Under the pieces are notes generated by a model, which saw only the letters and a list, made by a program, of their open reading frames with translations, did no database searches and had not been told where the DNA came from. From NCBI RefSeq assembly GCF_026898155.1, contig NZ_CP114029.1, positions 3,576,001-3,640,000 on the forward strand: a DNA stretch of 64,000 nucleotides, in the 5' to 3' direction. The stretch's first letter is position 1. Each line of letters opens with the position of its first letter. The translations under genes and the position numbers were made by a program. The DNA is from Jiella pelagia. GTDB lineage: Bacteria; Pseudomonadota; Alphaproteobacteria; Rhizobiales; Rhizobiaceae. Shown here piece after piece: positions 35,723-44,891 of the stretch.

Positions 35723-37877
35723 CGAAACGCTCTTCGGCCCCGGCGAGCGCGGCTCGGCGCCGCGAACCGAGACCCACCGGCCGGCGGCGCGGCTGGAGCC
35801 GGGCACCGAACTCAACGACACCTATGTCGTCGAGGCGTTGCTCGCCGCCGGCGGCATGGGCGAGGTCTATCGCGGCCGCAACCTGGCGACAGGCGAGACC
35901 GTGGCGATCAAGGTGATCCTGCCGGAATTTGCCGGTGATCCGACCTTCATGCGGCTGTTCCTGCGCGAGGCGGAAACCCTCGCCAGGCTCACCCACGACG
36001 CCATCGTGCGCTCCCATGTCATGACCATCGATCGGCGGCTCAACCGGGCCTATTTCGCCATGGAATTCGTCGAGGGCCGGTCGCTGAAGGAGATCGCGTC
36101 GGAACGTTTGATGACGCCGGAGGCGGTGCGGCGGCTGCTCCTGCGGCTTGCCTCGGGGCTCGACGTCGCCCATCGGGCCGGCATCGTCCATCGCGATCTC
36201 TCGCCTGACAACGTCATCCTGCCGGAGGGCGACGTCGAGCGGGCGAAGCTGATCGACTTCGGCATCGCCAAATCCGCCCGACCGGGCGACAAGACCATCC
36301 TCGGGGATGCCTTCGCCGGCAAGGACAACTTCGTCTCGCCCGAGCAGCTCGGGGACTTCGGGGGCAACGTCACCGGCCGTTCGGACGTCTACAGCCTTGC
36401 CCTCGTCGCCGTGGCGGCCCTGCGCGGCCGGCCGCTCGACATGGGCGGCAGCGATTTCGACCGGCTGGACAAGCGCCGCCGCGTGCCCGAACTCGCCGAC
36501 GTGCCGCAGCCCCTGCGAGGGCTTCTCGAACGCATGCTCCAGCCCGGCCCGGCGAACCGGCCGGCCGGCATGGCCGAGGTCTGCGTCGCGCTGATCGACA
36601 TGGAGGGCGAGCTTCCGGGCGAGGGTCCGGTGGAGCGCGGCTGGCATCCCGGCCGCTCGCGGGGCGGCGCATTGCGCGCTGCGCCCCGGCATGCCGGACC
36701 CGGCACCGAGGAGACACCGACCGGCAAACGGGTGGCCGCCGCCTCCCGCCCCGCCGACCGTGCCTCGCGTGTCCCTGGAAGCCGGGGCGGGCGATGGATG
36801 ATCGTCGCGGCCTGCACTTTGTCGGCGCTCGCAATCCTTGCCGGGGGGCTCGTCTGGCTTTGGCCGGATGTCGTGTTCCCACCCTCGAGCGAAATCGCAG
36901 ACGGGGGGACGCCGGCGGATCTCGTGGCGGAGCGAAATGGCGCAGCGCCGGACGAGGCAGCGGACGTCGACGCCCCGGCGCCGGTCCAGCGTCCTTCTGA
37001 CGAGGCCGCAAACCGGCCGCAATCGCAGCCGGTGCAAGCCGAACGAGCCGAGCCCGCGGCGACCGCCGAGGGCGATCGGCAGTCGATGCTCGGCGATCCC
37101 GCGCGGCCCGACGGCGGCGGGTTGGGGCAACTGGCACGGCCGGCGCCGCTGGAGCCCAGCCAGAAGCCCGACGCGCCGGATCATGATGGGGAGCGCCAGC
37201 CCGATCCTTCGCTCCCCGATGCGATCGGACCACTTAAGGACAGCGGCGAAGCGCTGGACGACACGGCGCGCTTCGTCGACTTCATCCAGCGCTTCGACGG
37301 CGGGAGCTGCTTCTATGCGATCCCGGCCGATGTCACCGACACGGCCGTGAGGATCGAGGCCTATGGCGGCGACGTCGCGCCGGCCGAGCGGCTTTTGGCC
37401 GAGTTTCAGGCGCGCTTCGGCATCGAGCCCGACATCGGCTTTCGCCCGGTCACCGAACGCCAGTGCGCCGCGCTGGACTTTGCCACCGAGCGGCGGACGG
37501 AAGGCTTCGACCGCGCCGCCATCGCCCTTCAGAGTGACGTCGTCGCCAGCGGCGAAACCGTCAGGGCCCGGATCGAGGGCCTCGGCGCACGTGACCTGAC
37601 CGTCCTCTTCGTCGACGGCCGCGGTTTCGTCCAGGATGCTAGCGCCGCGGCGCGGCGCCGGGGCGAGACGGCCGAACTCGGCCTCGTCGCTCATCTCGAC
37701 GGCGATGCGCCGGAGCAGCATCTGATGCTGGTGATGACGTCGAAGGTCCCGCTCGGCCCCCTCCTGCCGAAGCTGCCGGCCCAGGCGGCGTCGGTATTCG
37801 CGCGCCTGGACGAGCGGCTGAAGCAGAAGGCGATCGGCGTGTCGGTCAACCTCAAGTCGCTGAGGATCGATCGCTGA
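35715..37877 (+). CDS. ppkA: T6SS-associated membrane Ser/Thr protein kinase PpkA
   Basis: A 720-residue Hanks-type kinase. The N-terminal kinase domain has 'LLAAGGMGEVYRGRNL' (P-loop), 'TVAIKVIL' (Lys), 'AGIVHRDLSPDNVILPEG' (catalytic Asp) and 'LIDFGIAKS' (DFG). A Pro/Arg-rich segment follows, then one membrane helix near residue 365 ('WMIVAACTLSALAILAGGLVWLWP'). The periplasmic part has a low-complexity linker and a C-terminal sensor-like domain ('FVDFIQRFDGGSCFYAIPADVTDTAVRIEAYG..'). By analogy to characterised systems it senses an envelope signal and activates the T6SS by phosphorylation. No fha gene, the usual substrate, is present here. It is the last gene of the operon. Confidence 0.94.
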   Translation: MADETLFGPGERGSAPRTETHRPAARLEPGTELNDTYVVEALLAAGGMGEVYRGRNLATGETVAIKVILPEFAGDPTFMRLFLREAETLARLTHDAIVRSHVMTIDRRLNRAYFAMEFVEGRSLKEIASERLMTPEAVRRLLLRLASGLDVAHRAGIVHRDLSPDNVILPEGDVERAKLIDFGIAKSARPGDKTILGDAFAGKDNFVSPEQLGDFGGNVTGRSDVYSLALVAVAALRGRPLDMGGSDFDRLDKRRRVPELADVPQPLRGLLERMLQPGPANRPAGMAEVCVALIDMEGELPGEGPVERGWHPGRSRGGALRAAPRHAGPGTEETPTGKRVAAASRPADRASRVPGSRGGRWMIVAACTLSALAILAGGLVWLWPDVVFPPSSEIADGGTPADLVAERNGAAPDEAADVDAPAPVQRPSDEAANRPQSQPVQAERAEPAATAEGDRQSMLGDPARPDGGGLGQLARPAPLEPSQKPDAPDHDGERQPDPSLPDAIGPLKDSGEALDDTARFVDFIQRFDGGSCFYAIPADVTDTAVRIEAYGGDVAPAERLLAEFQARFGIEPDIGFRPVTERQCAALDFATERRTEGFDRAAIALQSDVVASGETVRARIEGLGARDLTVLFVDGRGFVQDASAAARRRGETAELGLVAHLDGDAPEQHLMLVMTSKVPLGPLLPKLPAQAASVFARLDERLKQKAIGVSVNLKSLRIDR

Positions 37878-38059
37878 CGCCGCTGCGGACCCGTTCATCA
37901 GGCACCCGCGGAAAGCCCGATTTCTTTCGACCGCACCACGCTTGACGGCGAGCGGCAGTCGGTCTTTTGGATACAAATTGCGATTGCCCGCCCTATCTGA
38001 ATGGCTATGGAAATCGAAGCTCGTCGCCGAGCAAATCTGGATCGAACCAACCGAGACCG
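37878..38059. other. Gap between ppkA and otsB
   Basis: 182 bases. A local AT-richer patch at about 37965-38030 may hold the otsBA promoter. No intrinsic terminator with a T-tract is visible after ppkA. Confidence 0.3.
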
Positions 38060-38788
38060 ATGAAGCGCCCCCCTGCGATTGACCCGACCACCCATGCCCT
38101 TTTTCTCGACTTCGACGGCACGCTCGTTGACCTCGTCGACGATCCGAACAACGTCGCGCTGGCGGCCGATCGCGTCGAACGGCTGGACGAGATGACCAGG
38201 CGGCTCTCCGGTGCGCTGGCGGTCGTCAGCGGCCGCAGGATCGGCGATCTCGACCGGTTTCTCGCGCCGCTCGCCTTTGCCGCCGCCGGCGTCCACGGGC
38301 TGGAGAGACGCCGCAAGCCTGGGGGCGAGATCGAGTTTCTGATGCAGCCCGAGGCTTTGGATCCCGTGAGAGACGCGCTGGCGCCGACGCTCGAGGCCAA
38401 TCAGCGGCTGCGGCTCGAGGACAAGGGGACAGCGCTGGTGCTGCACTATCGCACCGCGCCGGATCTTGCCGAGGCAGCGAAGTCGGTGATGCGTCATGCG
38501 GCAGACGGACGCGACGACCTCATCGTCATGGAAGGCGACAACATCGTCGAGGTCCATCCGGCCGGCATGGACAAGGGCAAAGCGCTCGCCGACTTCATGA
38601 CCACGGCGCCCTTCGCAGGCCGGATCCCGGTCTATCTCGGCGACGACACGACGGACGAATTCGCGCTGAAGATCGTCACCGAGATGGAAGGCGTCGCGAT
38701 CAAGGTCGGCGGGAAGGAGAGTGTCGCCGAATATCGCCTTGCCGACGTTGCCGACGTCCATCATTGGCTGGATGTCTGCGGTATTTGA
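38060..38788 (+). CDS. otsB: Trehalose-6-phosphate phosphatase
   Basis: A 242-residue HAD-superfamily phosphatase. 'ALFLDFDGTLVDLVDDP' is HAD motif I with the nucleophile Asp, 'LAVVSGRRIGDLDRFL' is motif II, 'HPAGMDKGKAL' contains the motif III Lys and 'PVYLGDDTTDEFALK' is motif IV. It releases trehalose from the product of OtsA. The start at 38060 (MKRPPAIDP) fits the family length; the longer in-frame start adds an unlikely Ser/Pro-rich leader. otsA follows after 68 bases. Confidence 0.94.
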   Translation: MKRPPAIDPTTHALFLDFDGTLVDLVDDPNNVALAADRVERLDEMTRRLSGALAVVSGRRIGDLDRFLAPLAFAAAGVHGLERRRKPGGEIEFLMQPEALDPVRDALAPTLEANQRLRLEDKGTALVLHYRTAPDLAEAAKSVMRHAADGRDDLIVMEGDNIVEVHPAGMDKGKALADFMTTAPFAGRIPVYLGDDTTDEFALKIVTEMEGVAIKVGGKESVAEYRLADVADVHHWLDVCGI

Positions 38789-38790
38789 CG

Positions 38791-38812
38791 AACGAACAAA
38801 CGAACGAACGAT
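38791..38812. repeat. Imperfect CGAA tetranucleotide repeat between otsB and otsA
   Basis: CGAACGAACAAACGAACGAACG is a run of five CGAA/CAAA units directly after the otsB stop. It lies in the short otsB-otsA gap, upstream of the otsA ribosome site. The tract is short, so slippage is possible but not demonstrated. Confidence 0.6.
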
Positions 38813-38856
38813 CGGTCGGGCGCGCCCGGCCGGCAGGACGGGAAGGAAGGGAGACA

Positions 38857-40293
38857 ATGGCTGAGGGGCATCGCCGTCTCGTCGCGGTATCGAACCGGGT
38901 CGGGCCACTGAACGACGAAGGCAAGGCCGGAGGGCTCGCCGTGGGTCTGTCGGACGCGCTGAAGCGGCGCGGCGGACTGTGGTTCGGCTGGAGCGGCAAC
39001 ACATCCCCGGAGGGGACGTTCAGCGAGGCGGCGACCGAGATCGAAGGCGACGTCGCGATGACGACGATCGACATGAACGAGGAAGAACTCGACGGCTTCT
39101 ATTACGGCTATGCCAACCGCTCGCTCTGGCCGCTCTTGCACTACCGGCTCGACCTCGCCGAATTCGATCGCCAGTCCGACCGGATCTATCGCTCGGTCAA
39201 TCAGCGCTTCGCCGCACGGCTGTTTCCGCTGCTCGAGGACGACGACCTCGTCTGGGTCCACGACTATCACTTCTTCTATCTCGGCTCGGAACTCCGCCAA
39301 TGCGGCTATACCGGCAAGATCGGCTATTTCCTGCACATCCCTTTCTGTGCGCCGGAGATCTTTACCGCTTTGCCCGCGAGCCACGACATCGTCCGCTCGA
39401 TGCTCGCCTATGACGTGATCGGTTTCCAGACCGACACGGACCGGCGGAACTTCGCCAATTTCTGCGTTCGCGAACTCGGTGGCGAGAAGCTGCCCGGACA
39501 CCGCATCAAGGTCGGTGAGAGGATCGTCGTCGCCGACAGCTTCCCGATTGGCATCGACGCGCCGGGCTATGCGCGCTTCGCGGTCTCGCCAGAGGCCGGC
39601 GAGCACGAGGAGATGGTGCGAGGGATGGTCGGCGATCGGTTGCAGATCATCGGCGTCGACCGGATGGACTATTCCAAGGGCCTCGTCGAGCGCTTCCGCG
39701 GCTTCGAGCGGTTGTTGGAGGAATATCCGGAAAACCGTGGCAGCGTGCAATTCCTCCAGGTGGCGCCACTGTCGCGATCCGAACTCGACGCCTATGTCGA
39801 ACTCAGGAGCGAACTCGAGGAACTGGCCGGCCACATCAACGGCCGATTCGCCACTCTGGAATGGACGCCGCTGCAGATCCTGACGCGCGGCTTCACCCGG
39901 CGGGCGCTCGCCGGCATCTATCGGGCGGCGCGGGTCTGCCTCGTGACGCCCTTGCGGGACGGCATGAACCTCGTCGCCAAGGAATATGTGGCCGCGCAGG
40001 ATCCGGAAGATCCGGGCGTCCTCATCCTCTCCCGCTTTGCCGGGGCGAGGGCGGAGCTGCAGGACGCGCTGGTCATCAACCCCTATTCGACGGACGACGT
40101 CGCCAGGGCCCTGCAGCGGGCGCTGACCATGCCGCTGGAGGAGCGCAAGCGCCGATGGGAGAGCATGCGCGCTGCCGTCTTCCACGGCACCGCCGCCCAT
40201 TGGTGCGACAGTTTTCTGGATAGGCTGGAGACGGCCGGCGGTGACGACGAGGGGCCGGCGGCCGAGGCGGCTGTCGAGGCCCATCCTTCGTAA
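38857..40293 (+). CDS. otsA: Trehalose-6-phosphate synthase
   Basis: A 478-residue GT20 glycosyltransferase making trehalose-6-phosphate from UDP-glucose and glucose-6-phosphate. Visible are '[25 protein letters not shown]' and '[11 protein letters not shown]' (glucose-6-phosphate site), '[13 protein letters not shown]', '[14 protein letters not shown]', '[22 protein letters not shown]', and '[19 protein letters not shown]' (UDP-glucose site). ATG 38857 is supported by GGAAGGAAGGGAG immediately upstream. otsB-otsA probably form one unit for trehalose as an osmoprotectant. Confidence 0.95.
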   Translation: MAEGHRRLVAVSNRVGPLNDEGKAGGLAVGLSDALKRRGGLWFGWSGNTSPEGTFSEAATEIEGDVAMTTIDMNEEELDGFYYGYANRSLWPLLHYRLDLAEFDRQSDRIYRSVNQRFAARLFPLLEDDDLVWVHDYHFFYLGSELRQCGYTGKIGYFLHIPFCAPEIFTALPASHDIVRSMLAYDVIGFQTDTDRRNFANFCVRELGGEKLPGHRIKVGERIVVADSFPIGIDAPGYARFAVSPEAGEHEEMVRGMVGDRLQIIGVDRMDYSKGLVERFRGFERLLEEYPENRGSVQFLQVAPLSRSELDAYVELRSELEELAGHINGRFATLEWTPLQILTRGFTRRALAGIYRAARVCLVTPLRDGMNLVAKEYVAAQDPEDPGVLILSRFAGARAELQDALVINPYSTDDVARALQRALTMPLEERKRRWESMRAAVFHGTAAHWCDSFLDRLETAGGDDEGPAAEAAVEAHPS

Positions 40294-40348
40294 GCCGCTT
40301 CGGCCGAAAGATCTGAAGCCGGGAGAGCCAGCCCGCGACCGCTGCCTT

Positions 40349-40389
40349 ATGCCAACAGCCCTGGAGAATGACTCCCGGGCTGTTGGTAT
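40349..40389. terminator. Hairpin between convergent otsA and MFS genes
   Basis: ATGCCAACAGCCC (40349-40361) pairs with GGGCTGTTGGTAT (40377-40389) with one G-T pair around a 15-base loop. It lies between the convergent otsA and MFS genes, without a T-tract. It probably works as a bidirectional 3'-end hairpin. Confidence 0.5.
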
Positions 40390-40452
40390 CAAGCCCGCGC
40401 GGCGATTGAGCGTAGACCCCTTGGCGCCGGTCAAAGACCGGGGCCGACGGTA

Positions 40453-41616
40453 TTAGAGGGCGCGACGCTCCAGCGCGTCGCGCCGCCATATGGCAGCACC
40501 AAGTGCCAACAACCCGAGGACGAGGACGGCAGCGGATGCCGCCAGGGGCATCGCGTAGCCGGCCTCGCCTTCGACGAGAAATCCCGCCCCGAGTGGTCCC
40601 AGCATCTGTCCGAGGCCGAAGCCTGCAGTCAGGACGGCAAATCCCCGGCCGCCGAGGCCATGCCGGCCGAGTGGTATGGTCAGCGTCGTGATGGCGATGA
40701 ACGTGCCGCCGAAGAGGAGCGCCGCCAAAAGAGCGGCAGCGGGCGTCTCGCTGACCACCGGCAGGAGCACGGCGACGATCTGTGCCACATAGGCGAGGGC
40801 GAGCGCGGCGGAAAAGCCGATCCGCTCGGCGATTTTCGCCCAGACGAGACAACTCGGCAGGACGGCGATGCCGGTGATGATCCAGACCCAGTCGCCCAGC
40901 CCTTCGATGCCTGGCCGGGACTTGATCAGCGCCACGATGAAGGTCGCGAACACTGAATAGCCGAGCCCTTCGCAGCTGTAGGTGACGAAGAGCGGCCAGA
41001 AGGGCAGGGGCCGAGGCACCCGCCGTGGCCGGCCCACAGGCCGGGGCCGCGCCGGAAGATCGAGATCGCCGACGAAGACGAGAGCGATCGGCATCAAGGC
41101 GGCGGTGACGATGCCGACGAGCACCCACAGCGACGACGATGGAAGCGTCCCCGCCAATTCGTGGACGATGAGGCCCGAAGCGGCGATGCCCGCGCCGACG
41201 CCGCCGAACACCCAGGCGAGCCGCCCGTCCTCGCCGACCTTCGACAGGGATTCCGCGACGATTCCCGCAGCTGTGATCATCGCACCGGCGCTGGTGATTC
41301 CAGAGATTGTGCGAAGGATCAGCCAGAGTTCGAGGTCGGAGGTCAGCCCCATCGCGACGGTGGTGGCGACGCTTGTCACGAGGCTGGTCTGGAAGACCAT
41401 CCGCCGCATGCTGCGGCTCGCGATGAAGGCGACGAGCATAGAGCCGGCCAGATAACCGGCGAAGTTGACGCTGGCGATCAACCCGGCGACGTCCGGCCCG
41501 AAGCCGTATTGTCGCTGCATCAAGGGCAGGAGCGGCGTGTAGAGGAAACGCCCGACGCCCATCACGATGGCAAGCGTGAGGCTCCCTCCGAGAAGCAGTC
41601 TGGTCGTCGGGTGCAT
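40453..41616 (-). CDS. MFS transporter, YbfB/YjiJ family
   Basis: A 387-residue protein with about 12 hydrophobic helices. The N-terminus 'LGGSLTLAIVMGVGRFLYTPLLPLMQRQYGFGPDVAGLIASVNFAGYLAGSMLVAF' matches the YbfB/YjiJ group of the major facilitator superfamily. 'GLGYSVFATFIVALIKSRPGIEGLGDWVWI' and 'GLGQMLGPLGAGFLVE' are typical of the group. The substrate is unknown. A Pro/Arg-rich cytoplasmic loop ('LPARPRPVGRPRRVPRPLP') separates the two halves. The gene is convergent with otsA. Confidence 0.88.
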   Translation of the reverse strand: MHPTTRLLLGGSLTLAIVMGVGRFLYTPLLPLMQRQYGFGPDVAGLIASVNFAGYLAGSMLVAFIASRSMRRMVFQTSLVTSVATTVAMGLTSDLELWLILRTISGITSAGAMITAAGIVAESLSKVGEDGRLAWVFGGVGAGIAASGLIVHELAGTLPSSSLWVLVGIVTAALMPIALVFVGDLDLPARPRPVGRPRRVPRPLPFWPLFVTYSCEGLGYSVFATFIVALIKSRPGIEGLGDWVWIITGIAVLPSCLVWAKIAERIGFSAALALAYVAQIVAVLLPVVSETPAAALLAALLFGGTFIAITTLTIPLGRHGLGGRGFAVLTAGFGLGQMLGPLGAGFLVEGEAGYAMPLAASAAVLVLGLLALGAAIWRRDALERRAL

Positions 41617-41778
41617 GGGCTGTCAGGACGGGGAATGGCGGACAAGGTCCGGAGGAATGCGGGCGGGTACAGGTTTATCTGGAGCCCGCAGGCGCTACGG
41701 CCATATGCACCGTTATGAAATTATCGGGGCGCCTGCCGCATCTGGCCGACGTTTCCGACGGGCGGAACGGTTGCGACG

Positions 41779-42351
41779 TCATCGGGCTATGATCTCGGCC
41801 TCCGTGGCGATCATGTCCAGCGGCACGTCATGGGCGTCCATCGGCACGGCATCGACCTCCTGGCAGGCGAAGGCGACGCCAATGAGCAGCGGCGACATGC
41901 CCTTGGCGCGCAGCGCGGCGATCGCCCGATCGTAATAGCCGCGACCGTAGCCCACCCGGCCACGCCGGCGGTCGAAGGCGGCAAGGGGAACCAGCATCAA
42001 CTCCGCATCGAGGATCGCAGCTTCCACGCCCGGGGCATAGGTCCCGAAGCCCTGGGGTTCGAGCGGCGCACCCCTGACCAGTTCTCGAAACTGCAGCTCG
42101 CCGGCGACGATCGCAGGAACGCAGAGCCGTGCCCGGCGATCGGCGAAGCTCATCATCAAGGGACGGATATCGATTTCGGATCTGATCGGCAGGAAGCCGG
42201 ATACGACGGCAGGCGATGCTGAGACCGCGGCCGCGACCCGGTCGCAGACGACAAGCGAGGCCTCGATTCGTTCGGCTTCGGCCATGGCATCACGGCGGGC
42301 GAGGGCATCGCGGCGTATTGCCGCCTTTCGCTCTTTGAGATCGAGTTCCAT
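41779..42351 (-). CDS. fthC: 5-formyltetrahydrofolate cyclo-ligase
   Basis: A 190-residue enzyme that converts 5-formyl-THF to 5,10-methenyl-THF with ATP. It starts 'MELDLKERKAAIRRDALARRDAM' and has 'VVSGFLPIRSEIDIRPLM', 'PQGFGTYAPGVE' and the signature 'LVPLAAFDRRRGRVGYGRGYYDRAIA'. A 6S RNA candidate lies immediately upstream on the same strand, the conserved ssrS-cyclo-ligase pairing known from many proteobacteria. Confidence 0.93.
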   Translation of the reverse strand: MELDLKERKAAIRRDALARRDAMAEAERIEASLVVCDRVAAAVSASPAVVSGFLPIRSEIDIRPLMMSFADRRARLCVPAIVAGELQFRELVRGAPLEPQGFGTYAPGVEAAILDAELMLVPLAAFDRRRGRVGYGRGYYDRAIAALRAKGMSPLLIGVAFACQEVDAVPMDAHDVPLDMIATEAEIIAR

Positions 42352-42420
42352 CGCAGAACTATAACCGGAAATCGCCTGGGCGAAAGCGCAGCCGCGCGAA
42401 CGTCCGAGAGACCGCAGCCG

Positions 42421-42597
42421 GAAAAATTGTAGGAGGGCGAGCCACCCGGCCGATGGAGAAGTCGAACCCGGGAACCTACAGAGTAGGTGGGCGCCATGTG
42501 CCCCAGCCCACGGGCCGAGGCAGGGACAGCTCCCTAGGGAATGACTAAGGCCCCGAGGAAATGTTACCCCTGTCGCACCGCGCAGCCCGCCTGCACC
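42421..42597 (-). ncRNA. ssrS: 6S RNA (SsrS) candidate
   Basis: The minus-strand gap upstream of fthC holds a structured GC-rich sequence. The 5' part GGCGGGCT can pair with the 3' part GGCTCGCCC as a closing stem. Internally there are 'CCTCGGGGCC' and CATTCCCTAGGGAG, then an ACCTACTCTGTAGGT hairpin on the 3' side of the central region, and a TTTTT run at the end. On the minus strand, CTATAT about 8 bases before the start with TTTCGC 16 bases further up could be the promoter. Position next to the cyclo-ligase gene is the classic 6S location. 6S RNA binds the housekeeping RNA polymerase holoenzyme in stationary phase. Ends are approximate. Confidence 0.65.
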
Positions 42598-42869
42598 AGA
42601 TATAGGCCGTTGGGATTCCCGGCGAAAGGGCGGGAGGGCGAAAATCTGTGCCGCGCTGGATTCCGTCGTCGGAGCCGCATTGGTTTTGCCGTCCGCACGG
42701 AGCCCGTGCTGCATGAGGATGGGCGTCGAACGGTTGAAAAGCGGTCACATCCGCAGTCTATGCCTGCCTGCCGTTAACTCCTGCCTCAAGCACCGCTTGA
42801 TCCGGCGGCGTCGACGGCACAAGTGTCTGGCAACAGAGACAGTTGGCGATCGCCGAAGAGGACGAGACC
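42598..42869. other. Intergenic region between 6S RNA candidate and msrB
   Basis: About 270 bases between divergent transcripts. It should hold the 6S RNA promoter (left) and the msrB promoter (right). No coding sequence is supported. Confidence 0.3.
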
Positions 42870-43271
42870 ATGACCGAGAACAGCTTCCCCGTCACCCGCA
42901 CCGATGCCGAATGGCGCGCGATGTTGACCCCGGAGCAATACCAGGTGATGCGGGGCCACGGCACCGAGCGGCCGGGTAGCTGCACGTTGCTGCACGAGAA
43001 GCGCGCCGGTGCCTTTGCCTGCGCCGGCTGTGGCCAGCCGCTCTTCGTGGCCAACCGCAAGTTCGAAAGCGGCACCGGCTGGCCGAGCTTCGACACGCCG
43101 CTCGAAGGGGCCACCGAGGAAACCGTCGACCGCAGCCATGGCATGGTCCGCACCGAGGTTCACTGCAGCCAGTGCGGCAGCCATCTCGGCCATGTGTTCC
43201 CCGACGGCCCGCCGCCGAGCGGCCTGCGCTATTGCATCAACGGTGTCGCGCTGAACTTCGAGCCCGAGTGA
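42870..43271 (+). CDS. msrB: Peptide-methionine (R)-S-oxide reductase
   Basis: A 133-residue cytoplasmic MsrB repairing methionine-R-sulfoxide. It has '[30 protein letters not shown]', both zinc CxxC pairs ('CAGCGQ' and 'CSQCGS'), '[10 protein letters not shown]', '[24 protein letters not shown]' with the catalytic Cys in RYCIN. ATG 42870 follows GAGGAC about 7 bases upstream. It is a stand-alone MsrB; no msrA is nearby. Confidence 0.95.
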   Translation: MTENSFPVTRTDAEWRAMLTPEQYQVMRGHGTERPGSCTLLHEKRAGAFACAGCGQPLFVANRKFESGTGWPSFDTPLEGATEETVDRSHGMVRTEVHCSQCGSHLGHVFPDGPPPSGLRYCINGVALNFEPE

Positions 43272-43427
43272 ACCGTCAGCTCGAGAGTTGCGACACCCGC
43301 CTGCGCCGGCACGCCGCGGGGGCAGGCTCCATGATCAATCGAAACAGTCGTCAGCCCGCAACGAATCGCTTTGCGGACCTCGCCGCTTGAGGTCTGCGAC
43401 GGCGTGTGTGGCGGGAGGGGTTCACCG

Positions 43428-44303
43428 ATGCGGTTCTACGCGTTGATGCAGCGGGTCGGTTGGCCCCGGTCTTATCGCGGCAAAATTCTCGCCATCTGCT
43501 TCCTTGGCACGCATGTTCCGCTGATCGCGCTCATCGTGTGGCTGCTGAGCAGGGGGAATGTCACTGACGATCTCGGTATCGTCCTAGTCGTTCTCGTCGC
43601 CACCCTCGTGGGAACCGCCGGGGCGCTGCTCGGCCTGGCCGCCATGCTGGCGCCGATTTCCCGGGCCACCGGAGCTCTCAACGCCTATGCCGAAAGACGG
43701 CAGCGACCCGACCTGCCGTCCAACTACTGCGATTCCGCGGGCCGGCTGATGGCGAGCGTCCAGACGACGATCATGCAGCTCGAGCGATCGCTCGAATCCC
43801 TCGAAAACCTGTCGGTCACCGACCCGCTGACCGGGCTCTACAATCGCCGCTGGCTCGACGAGCGCGGCGAACGGGCCGTGTCGGACGCGCACCGCGACCG
43901 GCGGCACTTCTCGCTCCTCGTCATCGATGTCGATCGCTTCAAGACCTTCAACGACGAGCACGGACATGCCGTGGGCGATCAGGTTCTGATCCTCGTCGCT
44001 GATGCGATCCGGGAGGGGATGAGAGGGGGCGGCTATGGCGTCAGGCTCGGCGGCGATGAATTCTGCGTGCTCCTACCAAACGCCGATCGGGAACAGGCCG
44101 AGGCGACGGCGCGGCGCATTCGCCTTGCCACCGAACTCGGCGTCGAGAACTTCATCGCCGCCGGTTCGGGCGCGGTGACCCTCAGCATCGGGTTGGTGAC
44201 GCAGGGCGCCGAGGACCGGAGCTTCGACGGGCTGTTCGCGAGAGCGGACGAACAGCTCCTGACGGCAAAACGAAAGGGCCGGAACCGCGTGTCGACCCGT
44301 TGA
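43428..44303 (+). CDS. Membrane-bound diguanylate cyclase (GGDEF)
   Basis: A 291-residue protein. Two membrane helices ('ILAICFLGTHVPLIALIVWLLS' and 'LGIVLVVLVATLVGTAGALLGLAAM') are followed by a short HAMP-like or coiled-coil linker ('LMASVQTTIMQLERSLESLENLSVTDPLTGLYNRRWL'). The GGDEF domain then shows 'VIDVDRFKTFNDEHGHAVGDQVL' and 'GVRLGGDEFCVLLP'. The active-site GGDEF is intact, so it should make c-di-GMP. I see no RxxD inhibitory site five residues upstream. ATG 43428 follows GGGAGGGG. There is no EAL domain. Confidence 0.9.
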   Translation: MRFYALMQRVGWPRSYRGKILAICFLGTHVPLIALIVWLLSRGNVTDDLGIVLVVLVATLVGTAGALLGLAAMLAPISRATGALNAYAERRQRPDLPSNYCDSAGRLMASVQTTIMQLERSLESLENLSVTDPLTGLYNRRWLDERGERAVSDAHRDRRHFSLLVIDVDRFKTFNDEHGHAVGDQVLILVADAIREGMRGGGYGVRLGGDEFCVLLPNADREQAEATARRIRLATELGVENFIAAGSGAVTLSIGLVTQGAEDRSFDGLFARADEQLLTAKRKGRNRVSTR

Positions 44304-44397
44304 TCAGCCTCCGGCGAGTCCGGAATCCTGGGCCCGGCCGGCACCAGCCTGTATGGGCGCGAACACATCTTCGGACACAGGCTGAGGGGGCGAGCCG

Positions 44398-44823
44398 ATG
44401 CCAGAATACTTTGCTTTCTACGGGACGCTGATGGACGGGGCGGGCGACGCCGACACGCCGTCTACAGCGGGGCTGGTGCGCCGGGTGGGACCGTGCCGTC
44501 TCGCCGGGACTCTGCGTGATCACGGCGCCTATCCCGGCTATTTTCCGGCGGTCGCCGATGCTGCCGGGGAGGCGGCGGCAGCTGGCGGTCACGTCGTCGC
44601 CGAACTCCACGAGATCCTCAGGCCCGAGGCGTTCGCGATCTTCGACGCCTGGGAAAACTACGATCCGGCCGACGAAGCCGGCTCGATGTATCTCCGCCGC
44701 AGGTTGCCGCTGATCGACCCTGCCGGCATCTTCGCCTGGGTCTATGTCTCGCAGCAGCCGGCCGACGATCCCGCCGTGCCGAACGGTGACTGGCGGACCT
44801 ATCGGCTGCAGCCGCGGTCCTGA
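44398..44823 (+). CDS. Gamma-glutamylcyclotransferase-like (AIG2/GGCT) protein
   Basis: A 141-residue protein beginning 'MPEYFAFYGTLMDGAGD', where YGTLM is the family motif. 'GTLRDHGAYPGYFPAV' and 'VAELHEILRPEAFAIFDAWENYDPADE' follow, with the acidic residue expected at the active site, and the C-terminus reads 'FAWVYVSQQ.....GDWRTY'. Members cleave gamma-glutamyl or related amides, but the substrate is not predictable here. Confidence 0.8.
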   Translation: MPEYFAFYGTLMDGAGDADTPSTAGLVRRVGPCRLAGTLRDHGAYPGYFPAVADAAGEAAAAGGHVVAELHEILRPEAFAIFDAWENYDPADEAGSMYLRRRLPLIDPAGIFAWVYVSQQPADDPAVPNGDWRTYRLQPRS

Positions 44824-44891
44824 GGACGCCGGATCAAACGCCTTAGGGAAGGCGGCTTCGGCGGCCGAGCGCCGCTCTGGCGAGGCCGTAC

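Noticed and set aside
35661..37976. 771-codon minus-strand open frame opposite ppkA
   Set aside because: Antisense shadow of a clear kinase gene; no domain or ribosome site.
42421..42500. tRNA-like T-loop (GGGTTCGAC) on the minus strand
   Set aside because: No acceptor stem, anticodon arm or CCA-side pairing fits; the stretch is better explained as part of the 6S RNA candidate.
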